Shown in pieces: positions 49,221 through 60,449 of a DNA stretch of 64,000 nt (the first letter of the stretch is position 1; each line of letters opens with the position of its first letter). The DNA lies in contig NC_133773.1 of NCBI RefSeq assembly GCF_003597395.2, forward strand, positions 146,005,329 through 146,069,328, read 5' to 3'. Both the position numbers and the translations under genes were made by a program. Under the pieces are notes generated by a model, which was not told the origin of the DNA, did no database searches, and saw only the letters and a program-made list of their open reading frames with translations. The stretch is from Chelonoidis abingdonii. Lineage: Eukaryota > Chordata > Testudines > Testudinidae.

Positions 49221-50104
49221 CATGGGCAGGGAAACAGAACAGCCATGTTCCTTTTAAATGCATGTGGTTTTATTGAAAAGCATTTGGTTGCAAACAGTTG
49301 TGTTTTCAACTGCTGGTATGTGTGTTTTAAAATACCTTGCTGGGGTTTTTTTTTAAATGTCTATGGCTGAAAACTGATGGTAATGATGTGTTCCAAACTA
49401 ACAAGGGTTTCTGTGCAAAATGTGTTTTAAAATGGATTTTAAAAACAATTTGGTTTTTATTTTACAAAATGAGATCTATTTTTAAAAAGTTTGTGGGGGT
49501 TTTGTTTGTTTGTTTGTTTAAACTGGTAGAAATAAACTCAAAACCTGTGTTTGTTGTACAGCCTGAAATGGATTATTTTGTTTTAAAGCTATGACTTTTT
49601 AAATTAAAAAAACTCCTAACGAATATTTTATTTTTTAAGTTTACAAGACCGTTTCATGTGTTTTATTATAATGTTGTTTGCTCAACAGTATGGTCAAAAC
49701 ACAAGAGATCCTCAGACCAGAGGGTAAACAAGCTCAAAAGAAAAAAGGAGAGAGAGATCTGAAAAGGAAAATTCACCAGCATCAGTGATGGATGGATGGA
49801 TGAAGCCCAGTAAATATATTTTGCTTATTGGTTTGGTTGTTTTATGAGGTTTTGTATTTCAATTAAATACATAGGTGTGGGTGAGAGAGATGGTAAAATT
49901 CAGTTTTGTAACATGCTTTTCCCCGTCCTAATGAGGCACGTGCAGCTCTCCTGACAATGCTGTACTCGGAGCTACAGGGACATCTCCACCAGAACCACCA
50001 GAGAACCAGGAATCTGCTTTGAGATCTTTAACAACGCTAACGCAAAACAGCACAAGAGTGCAGATGAAGCATCAGGGCAGTCCAAACCTCATATACGTCA
50101 AACC
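49221..50104. other. No gene seen; short GATG microsatellite
   Basis: T-rich runs at 49345 and 49500-49520 and a GATGGATGGATGGATGA run near 49787. Base composition returns to normal G content at 49221. Confidence 0.4.
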
Positions 50105-50487
50105 TGAGGACAAAACAAAAGACTCTGGTAAAAACCAACCCCACAAACACCACTCCAGTTCCTCAGCGGCCACCACCACACCAAGCCCTGAGAGAACTGA
50201 GAGCAAGAACACACACATTCACAAACCCGGAGCATGCGCTTTCAGGGTTGTGAATAAAAAACCAAGGACCTAAAGCTCCTGCAACGTTGTGGTATTGCAA
50301 TCAAGCAAACACACACCAAGCCCTGAGAAAACTCTGAGCAAAAATGCGCTCTAGGGGTTGTGAATATGGGCACTTTCTCTCACAGTTTTCTTAGGCTTGG
50401 TGTGGTAGCGGCTGCTAAGAAACTGGAGTTGTGTCTCCACATTCCATTGCCCATCACTCCTTTCACCCGTTCCATGACCAGTTGCCT
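50105..50487 (+). repeat. Hairpin-forming repeat cluster (right copy)
   Basis: From ACAAAACAAAAGACTCTGG onward this matches 44547-45010, including ATTCACAAACCCGGAGCATGCGCTTTCAGGGTTGTGAAT at 50216-50254 and CCAAGGACCTAAAGCTCC. Confidence 0.65.
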
Positions 50488-51000
50488 CGACTGTAGTAAA
50501 GCTTTTGATACTGTCTTGTAGGATCTACTCATAAACAAACTAGGGAAATGCAACCTAGATGGAGCTAATATAAGGTGGATGCAAAACTGGTTGGAAAACC
50601 GTTCCCAGAGAGCAGTTATCAGTGGTTCACGGTCATGCTGGAAGGGCATAACGAGTGAGGTCCCACAGGGATCAGTTCTGGGTCCAGTTCTGTTCAATAT
50701 CTCCTTTAAGGATTTAGATAATGGCAGAGAGTACACTTATAAAGTTTGCGGATGATACCAAGCTGGGAGGGGCTGCAATTTCTTTGGAGGATAGGATTAA
50801 AATTCAAAATGATCTGGACAAACTGGAGAAATGATCTGAAGTAAATACGATGAAATTCAATCAGGAGAGTTGCAAAGTCCTCCACTTAGGCAGGAATGAT
50901 CAGTTGCACACATACAAAATGGGAAATGACTGCCTAGGAAGGAGCACTGCAGAAAAGGATCTGGGGTCATAGTGGATCACAAACTGAATCTGAGTCAACA
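50488..51000 (+). mobile_element. CR1 RT fragment
   Basis: It aligns with 45010-45530. The shared junction of hairpin cluster and CR1 fragment shows that the two were duplicated together. Stops and a missing base near 50830 break the frame. Confidence 0.85.
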
Positions 51001-51035
51001 GTGTAACACTGTTTAAAAAAAAAAAAAGCAAACAT

Positions 51036-52946
51036 CATTCTTCTTCGAGTGCTTGCTCATATCCATTCCAATTAAGTGTGCGCGCACCGCGTGCACATTC
51101 GTCGGAAGATTTTTACCCTAGCAACACTCGGTGGGTCGGCTTGGTCGCCCCCTGAAGTGGCGCCGCCATGGTGCTGGATATATACCCCTGCCAACTCAAC
51201 GGCCCCTCAGTGCCTTCTTACCGCCCGTGACGGTCGTTGGAACTGTGGAGCGCGGCTTTGCTGATCTCTACTTCCCTAGCTTACTCGTTGTTCTTTACTG
51301 TTAATTGTCTTTATAGTTTGAGTTTTTACAGTTGTAGTTAGTGTTAGTTGTTGTGTATATATATAGTTGTTGAGGGGGGATCGGGGATTAGCCCCTTTCC
51401 TCCACCCCGGTGCAGGGCTCATGCCCAGATCACCGGGATTCAAACCGTGCTCGGCGTGCCAAAAGCTGATGCCAATAGGGGATCCCCACGACTGCTGCCT
51501 CAAGTGCCTAGGGTAATCCCACCTTCCTGACAAGTGCCACATCTGTAAGTCATTTAAACCGAGGATGAAGAAGGAGCGGGACTTTCCACTGAAATAGCTC
51601 CTCATGGAGGAGGCACTTAGCCCTGCAACGTCGGTACCGAGTGCTCAACAGCCTGTATCAGTGAGGAGCGCTCCTTCGGCTCCGGACTGCTCCGGTACCG
51701 TGAAGGACCCACGGCACCGACCCTCACTGGCACCGACGTCTGCTCGGCACCGCTCTCTGTCCCCACGGCCCAGGAAGCAACACAGCGCTCCAACTGCTTC
51801 AGCACCATCCGCACCGCAGAAGGAGCGCCAGTTGAAGACGGATCGCCCGGCACCGTCATCTACCGCAGCACCACCGAGTGCGGCACCATTGACTCCAGTC
51901 CCACAAGGGCCATTGAGTCCGGTGCCTGAAAACTCCTCAGCTCACGCTGTGATTGAGCTTGCTCTCCCATCTACGCCAGAGACCTTCTCCACGGCAAGAA
52001 AAGTGATAGCCATGATGGAGACCGCACGGCCTCAACCCCCATCACTGCCAGTGCGGGTCATCCAATCCATTGGGAAACCTGCCTTAGTGAGGCCGCCCTC
52101 CATCAGACTCGCAGAGAGAAGTCATTCAGGATCGCAGTCTCACCGACGTTTTCGATCACGCCAATCCCGCTCCCGGCGCCGCTCACAGTCCCGCGGCACC
52201 ACTCGGCCTCCCTTCCGGTACCGATCTGACTCCCGGCACCGTCCACGACATCACGCATCTCGCAGCCGCTTCAGGCAAAGGGACTTGAGATCCCGGTCGA
52301 CCTCCTGGCACCGCTACGGTCACGGGTCCTGGTCTCACTCATGGTACTTTTACAGTTCCCAGCACTGCTCCCTGGAGCCATCCCAGGAAAGACCAACTTG
52401 AGACATGGCTCCCTCTCAGGGTCTATCAGCATCGCCTTGGCCATCGAGACACATCTCGGTGTCATCTCAGGCTGGTAGCGTTTCCTATCCACAGGATCGT
52501 GACTTGGATGTCCCCAGCCATATATTCCCTGAGAGCCAGGGCCACGAGCAAGGACCCCATCAGTGGTCTTTCTGGACACCGTGGGCTACCTCCCTCAGTT
52601 GCACCACGGTCTTCCCCGTCGGAACACCAGGCACCAGAGGCAATCGTAAGCCACCCCCCCACCCATGGGTACGGATGAGGCTTCGGTACCACCTAAGTCT
52701 GATGCCGCTCCTCAAGAACAGGCCCCCTCACAGGACCCTCTTGTTCCTGGCCTCTCCTCTTTCTCCTCTCCAGAAGAGGCTGTGGCAGGAACATCTTCCT
52801 CCGGCCCTCCCCCAATTGATCTAAGGGCCCATCAAGACCTCTTGAGACGAATGGCACAGAATATGAATCTGCAGGTGGAGGAAGTCCCTGAAATAGAAGA
52901 CCCTGTAGTGGACATCCTATCTGCAGACACACCTACTAGAGTGGCC
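51036..52946 (+). pseudogene. DIRS-like retrotransposon 5' end and gag
   Basis: From ATG 51421 the frame encodes a cysteine-rich start (CSACQKLM, HDCCLKCLG, CHICKSFKPR) that looks like a zinc-binding domain. A Ser/Arg/Pro-rich body follows (for example RSRQSRSRRRSQSRG) and then an acidic end with PVVDILSADTPTR. In-frame stops lie at 51514-51516, 51595-51597 and 52399-52401, and a frame change occurs before 52665. This layout and the Arg/Ser-rich body fit chelonian DIRS-type gag. Pol and tyrosine recombinase are absent: a MITE truncates the copy at 52946. It is not a host SR-protein gene. Confidence 0.65.
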
Positions 52947-53236
52947 AGGAGCGGCACCAGGGTTTTGGCGCCCTAGGAGGGGGTCCTTCCGCGCTCCTGG
53001 TCATTGGCGGCAATTCTGCAGTGGGGGGTCCTTCCGCGCTCCCGGTCTTCGGGGCACTTTCACGGCGGGTCCCGGAGCGAGTGAAGGATCCGCCACAGAA
53101 TTGCCAACGACGGCCCAGAGTGCGGAAGGACCCCCCCACCGCCGAATTGCTGCCGAGGGTGGTAAAATGCTGCCCTCCCAAATCCTGGCGTCCTAGGCGA
53201 CCGCCTAGGTTGCCTAAATGGAAGTGCCGGCCCTGA
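52947..53236. mobile_element. MITE with GC-rich inverted ends
   Basis: The left end GGAGCGGCACCAGGGTTTTGGCGCCCTAGG is inverted relative to the right end CCTAGGTTGCCTAAATGGAAGTGCCGGCCC. The interior repeats GGTCCTTCCGCGCTCC and its inverted form. The DIRS-like gag ends where it begins. Confidence 0.65.
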
Positions 53237-54830
53237 GAGTGGCTCTGCCGTTTATCTGCTCCAATATTTCAAAATCCTTTTTAAAAAATGGGCACCAGAA
53301 TTCTAGCATTTGTCTCACCTGTGCCATGAACACTGATAACCACCTTGCTCCCCTACCTGTTTCTACATCCACTGCATTCTTTCTTCCTACATGTATGACC
53401 CTGCCATTTGGCGGCTGTTCTAATACCACACATTTTGTTGGAATGGGTCCAAATTACCAAGGGATCCAGATCACATCAAATTGTATCATCTGCAAATTTG
53501 ATCAGCAGTGATTTTAGACGTACTTCCAGATCATTGATAAAATATTGAATGTCATCAGGTCTAGAACCGACCCTTGAAAAAGCCTGTTAGAAACATCCTC
53601 GTTTAATTATGATTCCTCATTGACAGCTATTTTGCAAGATTTCTCAAGCAGACAGTTCTTAATCCATTTAATTTGTGCTTTATGTATCTTGTATAGGGGT
53701 GATTTTTTTAATCAGAATGTCATGTGGAACTAAATTAAATGCCTTTGTCTCTTTTGCATCATTATAACAATTTTACCATCTCCACGTAGTTATTGGCATA
53801 TAACATTCTTAGTATTTCTCTGGTCCCTGATCTACTTAAAAACTCTTTTTTACTGTCCTTAGCCTGCCAGTCATAGATTTTTCCCTAATGAAAAATTTTT
53901 GTCTAAATGTTTCCTCCCAATTAATTTCACTCATACTTTTCCTCACCGTTGGGGAATTAGCCCTCTTGAAGCACCAAATATGGATATCACTGGTCTTCTG
54001 TTTGCCCATAATGAATTTAATCAGGTCATAATCATTGGTCCATAGGCAAAACCACCAACTTTCAGTCCAAAGATCAGTCAGTTTTATCCGTCCCAGTGAG
54101 GTACAAAATAGAATTACCTCGTGTTGGATTCAATCCCTTTTGGATAAGAAAATATTTTTCTGTATGATATTTTTTTACTGACTGCATGTGGCCTCCAGCA
54201 TATGCCTCCCAGACTGACATCTCCCATAACAACAGAATTTTTCCTTTCACGTATTCATGACACGTGTGTTCAGTCCCTTTCCATAGTTTTTGCAGGGGAC
54301 CTCACAGGAGGACAAGAAAAATGCATTTCTTTCCCAAAGCTGTGTCCTCTCATAATGCGATACAGAGTCATTCAAGTTCTTTTAAATAAAGCTTTACCTA
54401 GAGCCCCCTTATATTAGTTTGCTTCAGTCACCTGCTGATGCCCAGCAAAGTGCATTGGAGATATTTCTTCTGAAGTTTAGGGTCACTGACACACAATGAA
54501 TGCTATTGTTTTAAATGTCTTGCTAGAAGGGTGCGGATGGAGGGGGATTTTGTCATTACTGAATTTTGATGACTGAAAATTAGAAATACAAATATTTCAT
54601 CAGGCCAGAAGAAACTGACATGATCCTCGCTCAGTTGTTTCTGTGTTAGGCCCGTAACTTCTATCGGAGCTATAGCACAACTCTGAGAACTCCCTGTCTG
54701 CCTCGGTAAGTCCCAATGGGAAATTCCTCTCATGGTTAAAAATTCGTGCCTTTTTCTAGTCTGAATTTGTCTCGCTTCAGCTTCCAGCCACTGGATCTCA
54801 TTCTGTTTTTGTCTGCTAGTGTAGACAGAG
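53237..54830 (-). mobile_element. Old CR1/L3-like LINE, highly diverged
   Basis: Antisense phrases such as GATCATTGATAAAATATTGAATG, CTTAATCCATTTAATTTGTGC and GGAACTAAATTAAATGCC keep the order of the CR1-family RT and 3' region. Divergence is much greater than at 60450-62795. Confidence 0.65.
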
Positions 54831-55046
54831 CCTCAGGGCCAGATTTTCAAAGGTGTTTAGGTGCCTAAGTGTGCAGAGGGGCCTCACGTGGGACTTTCCA
54901 AAGTGTCTAAGCTGGGTATCAATGAGCTCCATGAGGGTTAGGGACTTAGCCAACAGATGGGACAGAGTCTCTTCTTCACTGGGGAAAGACAGGATACTGG
55001 GCTAGATGGACCTTTGGTCTGACTCAGTCTGGCTGTTCTTGGGTTC

Positions 55047-55488
55047 TGCGGATGTGGAGAAAGAGAAAAAGGGAATTGAACATAGAGATCTTAGTGTTGT
55101 CTCTAGAAATCGAGCAAGAGTCAGGCTAACAAAGTCAGGCTGACACTGACTCTAAACGCTAGACTTGAAAGCAGGGCCTAGGCGGGGAGAAAGCGAATGG
55201 AAACGGACAATAAGAGATACTGTTTTGACCTTGTGTTAGATAAGAATGTAACGTTGACTGTAGCTGAAATTAATGAGAAAAGTGAGCTATCAGGAAGAGA
55301 TATGTATAACAAAATGCAGCTGTTGCTCACTACTGCTTGTCACAAAAGATATAAAAGATTGCTCTAATTGTTTATCTAATGGAGACCTGCCCCTGTGTAC
55401 TCTCCCGTGCATTTGCAATTGCTCATAAATAAAGCTGCCTCTGGCTTGTTGCTCCAACCTCAGAGTGAGGACTCGTTTTTCTTTGACA
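55047..55488 (+). repeat. Solo LTR (442 bp), unedited relative of 48811-49220
   Basis: It starts TGCGGATGTGG and ends CTTTGACA. GTTC flanks it on both sides (55043-55046 and 55489-55492), a 4-base target duplication. The empty site is visible at 24830-24840 (TTGTGTTCTTACC) in copy A. An AATAAAG poly(A) signal lies near 55428. Confidence 0.85.
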
Positions 55489-55632
55489 GTTCTTACCTAA
55501 GGGATTTTGAAAACCTCACCCGGGATCTTTCTGCCTCTTTGGGCACCTAAAAGACTTCTAGATCTGGCCCTTCACCTCTCTTGGCCCCAGATACAAGTAG
55601 CCCGGCCCTGCCTCACAAGGGTCTTGTGAGGG

Positions 55633-56571
55633 TGTAATAAGCCTCTGTCCCAAATCTGGACCTTAGCGTCCAAAATCTGGGTGCTTAGCATGAACCTCCA
55701 AGCTTAATTACCAGCTTGGATCTTATCTCGCTGCCACCAATCAGGATTCTGAGTACCTGATAAACTCTCTGTATCCCCAACCTTTCCCTGGGACCCCAAG
55801 ACTGAAGATGCACTGCAGACATCCACACAATGGGAAACATAACCCACTTCCTTCCTGCTCTTTACATCTCTCCCAGATTTTCCCGCCCAATGGTGGATAC
55901 TAGGAAGATTTCCCTGCCCATCAAATCCACTTGAAACAACAGAACAGAGAAGGCACACGGACTTAGACCTTCCCCCCTCTCATTCTTCTCCCCCCTCCCA
56001 GTCTTTTCCGCTGAGAGAGACAGTACTCCTGGCACAGAGATTCCTATCCCCTTGCCTAAACTAGGAGAAGAAAATCCCAACAAGTTTTAAAGAAGCTTTA
56101 TATAAAAAACGATAAGAAAACACACATGACATGATCACCAATGCCATCAAGATACATAACACAGGGCTAATTGCTTAAAAGAAAATAAATAATCAGCCCT
56201 ATTCAAAAAGAGATACAATTAAACATTTCACAGCAACTCCACTCAACATGTAAATACAAATACAATATAAACCTATTGCTTTTTCCTTTTGTACTCACAA
56301 CTTGGGGACAGAAGGTGTAGAAAGAAGCTTGAGGATAAAAGAAAAAAAAGACTCTTGGGCCTCATAGCCGAGAGAAACACACACTAGCCCAAGAAACAAA
56401 GACAAAACACACCAGAAGTTCCCTCCCTCACTTTGAAAATCCGTTTCCTGATTGGTTCTCTGGTCAGGTGTTTGCGTTCCCCCTTGTGTTAAACCACCTG
56501 TTAACAGGAGGAAACATAGAAACTTTATCAAGCTAAATTTCTGTTATGAACAGAGGGCACATATCATTACA
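55633..56571 (+). repeat. Solo LTR (939 bp)
   Basis: It starts TGTAATAAGCC and ends ATCATTACA, inverted over TGTAAT/ATTACA. It splits a SINE-like sequence that is continuous in copy A at 26040-26075. It shares long stretches with 42838-43628 and, reversed, with 26833-26978. Confidence 0.8.
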
Positions 56572-57890
56572 CCAGATTGTGAGGTGCTAACCAATACTGG
56601 GCCCAGATAAATATCTTCACCGACGGAGACTAGAAGATACACAGAGTTATAGTGCCAGAACTCCGGGATATTTTGTTGACAAACGCTGTGGATAGGTGTG
56701 AATTGTCCCCGTGTCTTCTCACCGCATCCAGGCGCAACTTCCATAACGTAAATAATTTAGAGCCTGTGACCGTGTCTCTGCCTGCTACAGATCCCAGATG
56801 GTTGTCTCTGCTGCTGCAAACCCGGACAATGGCTACAAAAGAGGCGGGGTCATCTAATAGTTACCCGGGGGGGAGGGGTTTAAGCGCCCTCGTCCCTATC
56901 CACTGAGCGACAGACCTACACATCGCGGAAATTAGGTTCAGGCTGGAACAGGGATTACACAGGAAATAATAGGTTAGCAAGCTGGCTCCAACTGCTGGAG
57001 ACCTTTTTAACCCTTCCCTGGCATTGGAAGCAGAGGGAGAGTAGCATGAAGCAATAAGAAAGCTGCAGCACAGTTAGGCACCTGCTCAGCCATCAGGCCT
57101 CTGAACCGTTCCGCCAAGGAAACTGAACTCGCCCCAGAAGAAGCGAAAACCTAGCACAACCGGACTGACTGAGGGAGATCACCAGACCCTGTCTGGCGAC
57201 CTCTGGAAGATTTTGCCTTGCCCAGCTGTGTCTCAAGGCTAAAAGGACGTGGGCCTGCCCTGAGTCGTAGAAGAGTGTACTTGCACAGCCTTTATATGGT
57301 CATTTGAAATGACCGAGGATGCTGGAGCCATTGTCGTGTCCAAGCTGCCCCTGAAGTACAGCCACCAGCGTTGAAGCCAGTCCTCTCTCTGAGCTCAGGG
57401 TCAGCACAGAAAAAGAAACTGGCCGCACAGCTCACAGGGAAATGCTCCCTTCTCACTGCCAGATTTTTAATACACCACCGCTTCAGAGCAAGCCAAGAAT
57501 ATGGCGAGATGCCCCTGGCGTGCTGCTACATTAACACAGGAGAAAACAAGAAGGGAATGCGGGGGGGAGGAGAAGGCGAGCCAAGCGAAATGGGAGGACA
57601 AGAGGCGGCAGAGGAGAGGTAAGAAGGGACTCGAGAGCGCGTATTGAAGCAGCGTTGTAAGACATGTGTGTGCTGGAGAGGGGGCGTGCGAAGATAGTCT
57701 AGTCACAGCAGGCTGACTTGCCAAACCCTTGCTGAGAAATAGTTCCCAGCGACCTGGTTTAATTCCCTGGCTGTCCCCTTCCGTGTTTCAGATAGAATTA
57801 TAAACTCGGGAATGGAAAGAGGCCCGGTCCTCCTTCACTCCGTCTTCTCTCCTAGCTGTTTTTCACCACTCGCCACTGTGTACTACTTAT

Positions 57891-59269
57891 GGAAAAAGAG
57901 ATAACCCGCGACTCCTCCTCTCTCCGGCCCTGGAACTTGGCAGCGGTGCCTGCGGCGTCCCCACCAAGGCAATGGACTGACTTTCCAGGATCCAGGAGCC
58001 CTCCTAGCAAAGGAGCAAGGCCCGAGTCCTCATTAAACCTGCAGCTGCATTCCTGGCATTCGGTGCCGTTGTTAGTTTGTCGCCGTCTTTGGGCCCACAC
58101 AGAACCTGCTCAAATGTCCAAGTGACACAGGCTGGTGGTTAAAAATATACTTGAGAACAAACCGGGAAGCTTGGGACAAATGTATCTTTCATGTTGCTCT
58201 GAGTTAGTGCAAAGATCCCTCAGGAACATGATTCTGTTCATTTAAATGAACTGAATATTTTGAGTTCCCCTGGGGCCAGTGCGTGAAGTCCAGTTAAATC
58301 ATTCCCTCTCCTGCTGGTGCAGACTAGCTCCCTACCAGTCCCTTCTCATTCTCCCTCCTCCCTACTAGGTACCCACTGTGGGAATGGGGGCCACCGAAGT
58401 ACCTAAGACAGGTACCTGAGCACCTCACAATCTTGAGTGGATTCACCCGAGGCCCCAGTACTGAGCTCAGTGGCCCAAGCTGGTGACATATCAATCGAGG
58501 AGGGAGTTGGATTGGGATGTTCCTTGCATCTGTGTCTTGCATCTTGTGTCTTTGGGTAGAATTCCTCTGGCCGGCACCCACTAGCTGCCTTGACTCTTTC
58601 AAGGATCAGTGGGGACTGACTGGGTCTCTCTGCTCAGTATCCCCCTAGGAACCATGATTCTAAACGTTATCATCCCCTGGACTTAGTTGATCTGTGTTTT
58701 TTTTCCCTGTCTTTCCCTTCTGAAGCTGGGGAGGCCCTTCTGGGTTACGAGATGGATCCCCTCTAGGGTCCATCATAATCCATGGGGATCAGATAGGCCT
58801 GAACCCAGTGGCAATGACTTAGTGTTTGCAAGATCGAGGTCATAGTTACTAGATTCCTTACTTGCCCCACATGGGAGTTGTGAAGCTAAAATCACTAGCG
58901 AGCTCAAGATATCATCCCAGGGAAAGCACAACTTAGGGTCTGAAGGTTACTCACCCTGACTGTTAAAGCTGCCATTCTTGTTCTGCATTTCCCTGCTAAG
59001 CTAGGGAGCCCTTTGTGCCTGGTATTTTCTCCTCAGGAAAGTGCTCAGACACTAAACAAGTCACCGCTCAATCACCTGTTTGATCAACTGAACCATGTGA
59101 GCTCTTTTAAGTCCCTCCTTGTAAGGGATTTTCTCCAGCCATCAAATTAAAACAAACTGTTAATCCCATTACCCATAAAGATTCCTTGGAACTCTGAAAG
59201 ACTGAGTGGCTTTAATGAAGAACCCTAGAGGGGAAGTCTGTAGATTGACAACAAGAAAACGTCCCAGCC
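57891..59269. other. No gene seen
   Basis: Unique-looking sequence with short frames only. It includes the region downstream of the candidate terminal exon on the minus strand. Confidence 0.35.
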
Positions 59270-59460
59270 AGAATTGCATTGAGATGATTTATTGATCAGT
59301 GGCTCCCGCTGCCGGTTCTCTTGGGTTTTGCCAGGTTGCCCAGTTCTCCCGTTGATTTGGTTTTGTGATGGGGTGGCTGCTCGTTCTCAGGAGCAGGAGG
59401 AGTGGACACAGCTACCGCTTCAGAAAACCATACTCCTCCGGTAGTGGTAAGAGCGTCTGC
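59270..59460 (-). other. Candidate terminal exon with poly(A) signal
   Basis: On the minus strand a strong 3' splice site (CCCCTTCTCTTGTCTCTCCACAG, ending at 59461) is followed by two possible frames. One gives QTLLPLPEEYGFLKR and stops at TAG after 16 codons. The other stays open to a TGA at 59296-59298 and ends KPKRTGSGSH. An AATAAA follows at 59288-59293, with a T/GT-rich stretch 25-40 bases further on (CGTTTTCTTGTTGTC). Acceptor, stop, poly(A) signal and downstream element in order suggest the last exon of a host gene. I do not recognise the protein, and upstream exons are not identified; a possible one lies near 59590-59750. Confidence 0.35.
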
Positions 59461-60087
59461 CTGTGGAGAGACAAGAGAAGGGGCTGAGTGCAGGCCAGCC
59501 CGATTACTCCTGGGCAGAACCCTGCTCCAGGGGCCCTTGTTCAGCACCTGCAACATACCCGCCTTTCCCCAGTTCATTTGCAGTAACTTCAAACAGGAAC
59601 TTCACCTCTCCTCGTGCGTCTCCTTCTCCTCCTCCTGGGTCTCCTCCTCCTGCTAGGCCTGGCTCTTCTCCGAGGCCGCCTTCGCCTGCATGAGCTGACG
59701 TCACGTATGTATCTGGACATTGTCCCTTTTCAGGCTCAGTGGCAGGTAGAGCCACTGGGTGATCCCGTCAGCCTGTTACATTAGATGATGATCTGACCGA
59801 GCTGGGGAGGTGAATCACAGCTGGTCTGTTGTTAGAGAGACTGACAAGCAGGACTCCTTGCGCATCACAATGGGTTTGAATTAGCATCTCCCATATATGG
59901 CAATGACCATACATGAACATGAAACTAACCTTAACAGTCACCAGGTCTCAGTGCTGAGGCCTAAACTTTTAAAAGTGTCTGTAACATTGGGTGTCTCCAG
60001 GCTCTGATTTCAACTGGAGAGTGAAGTGCCAAGCACTTCTGGGAATCAGTTCTTAGGAGACTAAAGTTGGACACCTCAAAATTAGAG

Positions 60088-60293
60088 TATCAGAGGGGGA
60101 GCCGTGTTAGTCTGGATCTGTAAAAGCAGCAAAGAATTGTGTGGCACCTTATAGACTAACAGACGTATTAGAGCATGAGCTTTCATGGGTGAATCCATGC
60201 ATGCATCCGACAAAGTGGGTATTCACCCATGAAAGCTCATGCTCCAATACATCTGTTAGTCTATAAGGTGCCACAGGACTCTTTGCTGCTCAG
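60088..60293. mobile_element. Palindromic hAT-type MITE (206 bp) with perfect 8-base target duplication
   Basis: AATTAGAG flanks it exactly at 60080-60087 and 60294-60301. The two halves (AGCATGAGCTTTCATGGGTGAAT and ATTCACCCATGAAAGCTCATGCT) are inverted repeats, so almost the whole element can form one hairpin. It encodes no protein. Confidence 0.9.
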
Positions 60294-60449
60294 AATTAGA
60301 GGCCACTTTGGGGACCTCATATTTAACCAGTAACCTCTGACCCCAGCTTCGTGCCCCCAGGTGTAGGCAGGCTGGCTCTGGCGGGCTGTAGGATCTGCTG
60401 TGCAGGAGCTGTGGGTTAGGAGTGTTCCCCTTGGCAAGGCAGAGCAGGG

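Larger units (their letters stand above)
54990..57890 (+). repeat. Segmental duplication, copy B
   Basis: It matches 24780-26827 once inserts are removed. Copy B carries two LTRs absent from copy A (55047-55488 and 55633-56571) and an extra stretch at 56812-57285. The last 600 bases agree closely with 26268-26827, with many single-base indels. Confidence 0.75.

Noticed and set aside
49787..49803. GATG microsatellite
   Set aside because: Too short to be informative.
59696..59703. TGACGTCA, a CREB/ATF-type site
   Set aside because: One 8-base match is expected by chance in 64 kb, and no promoter is supported nearby.
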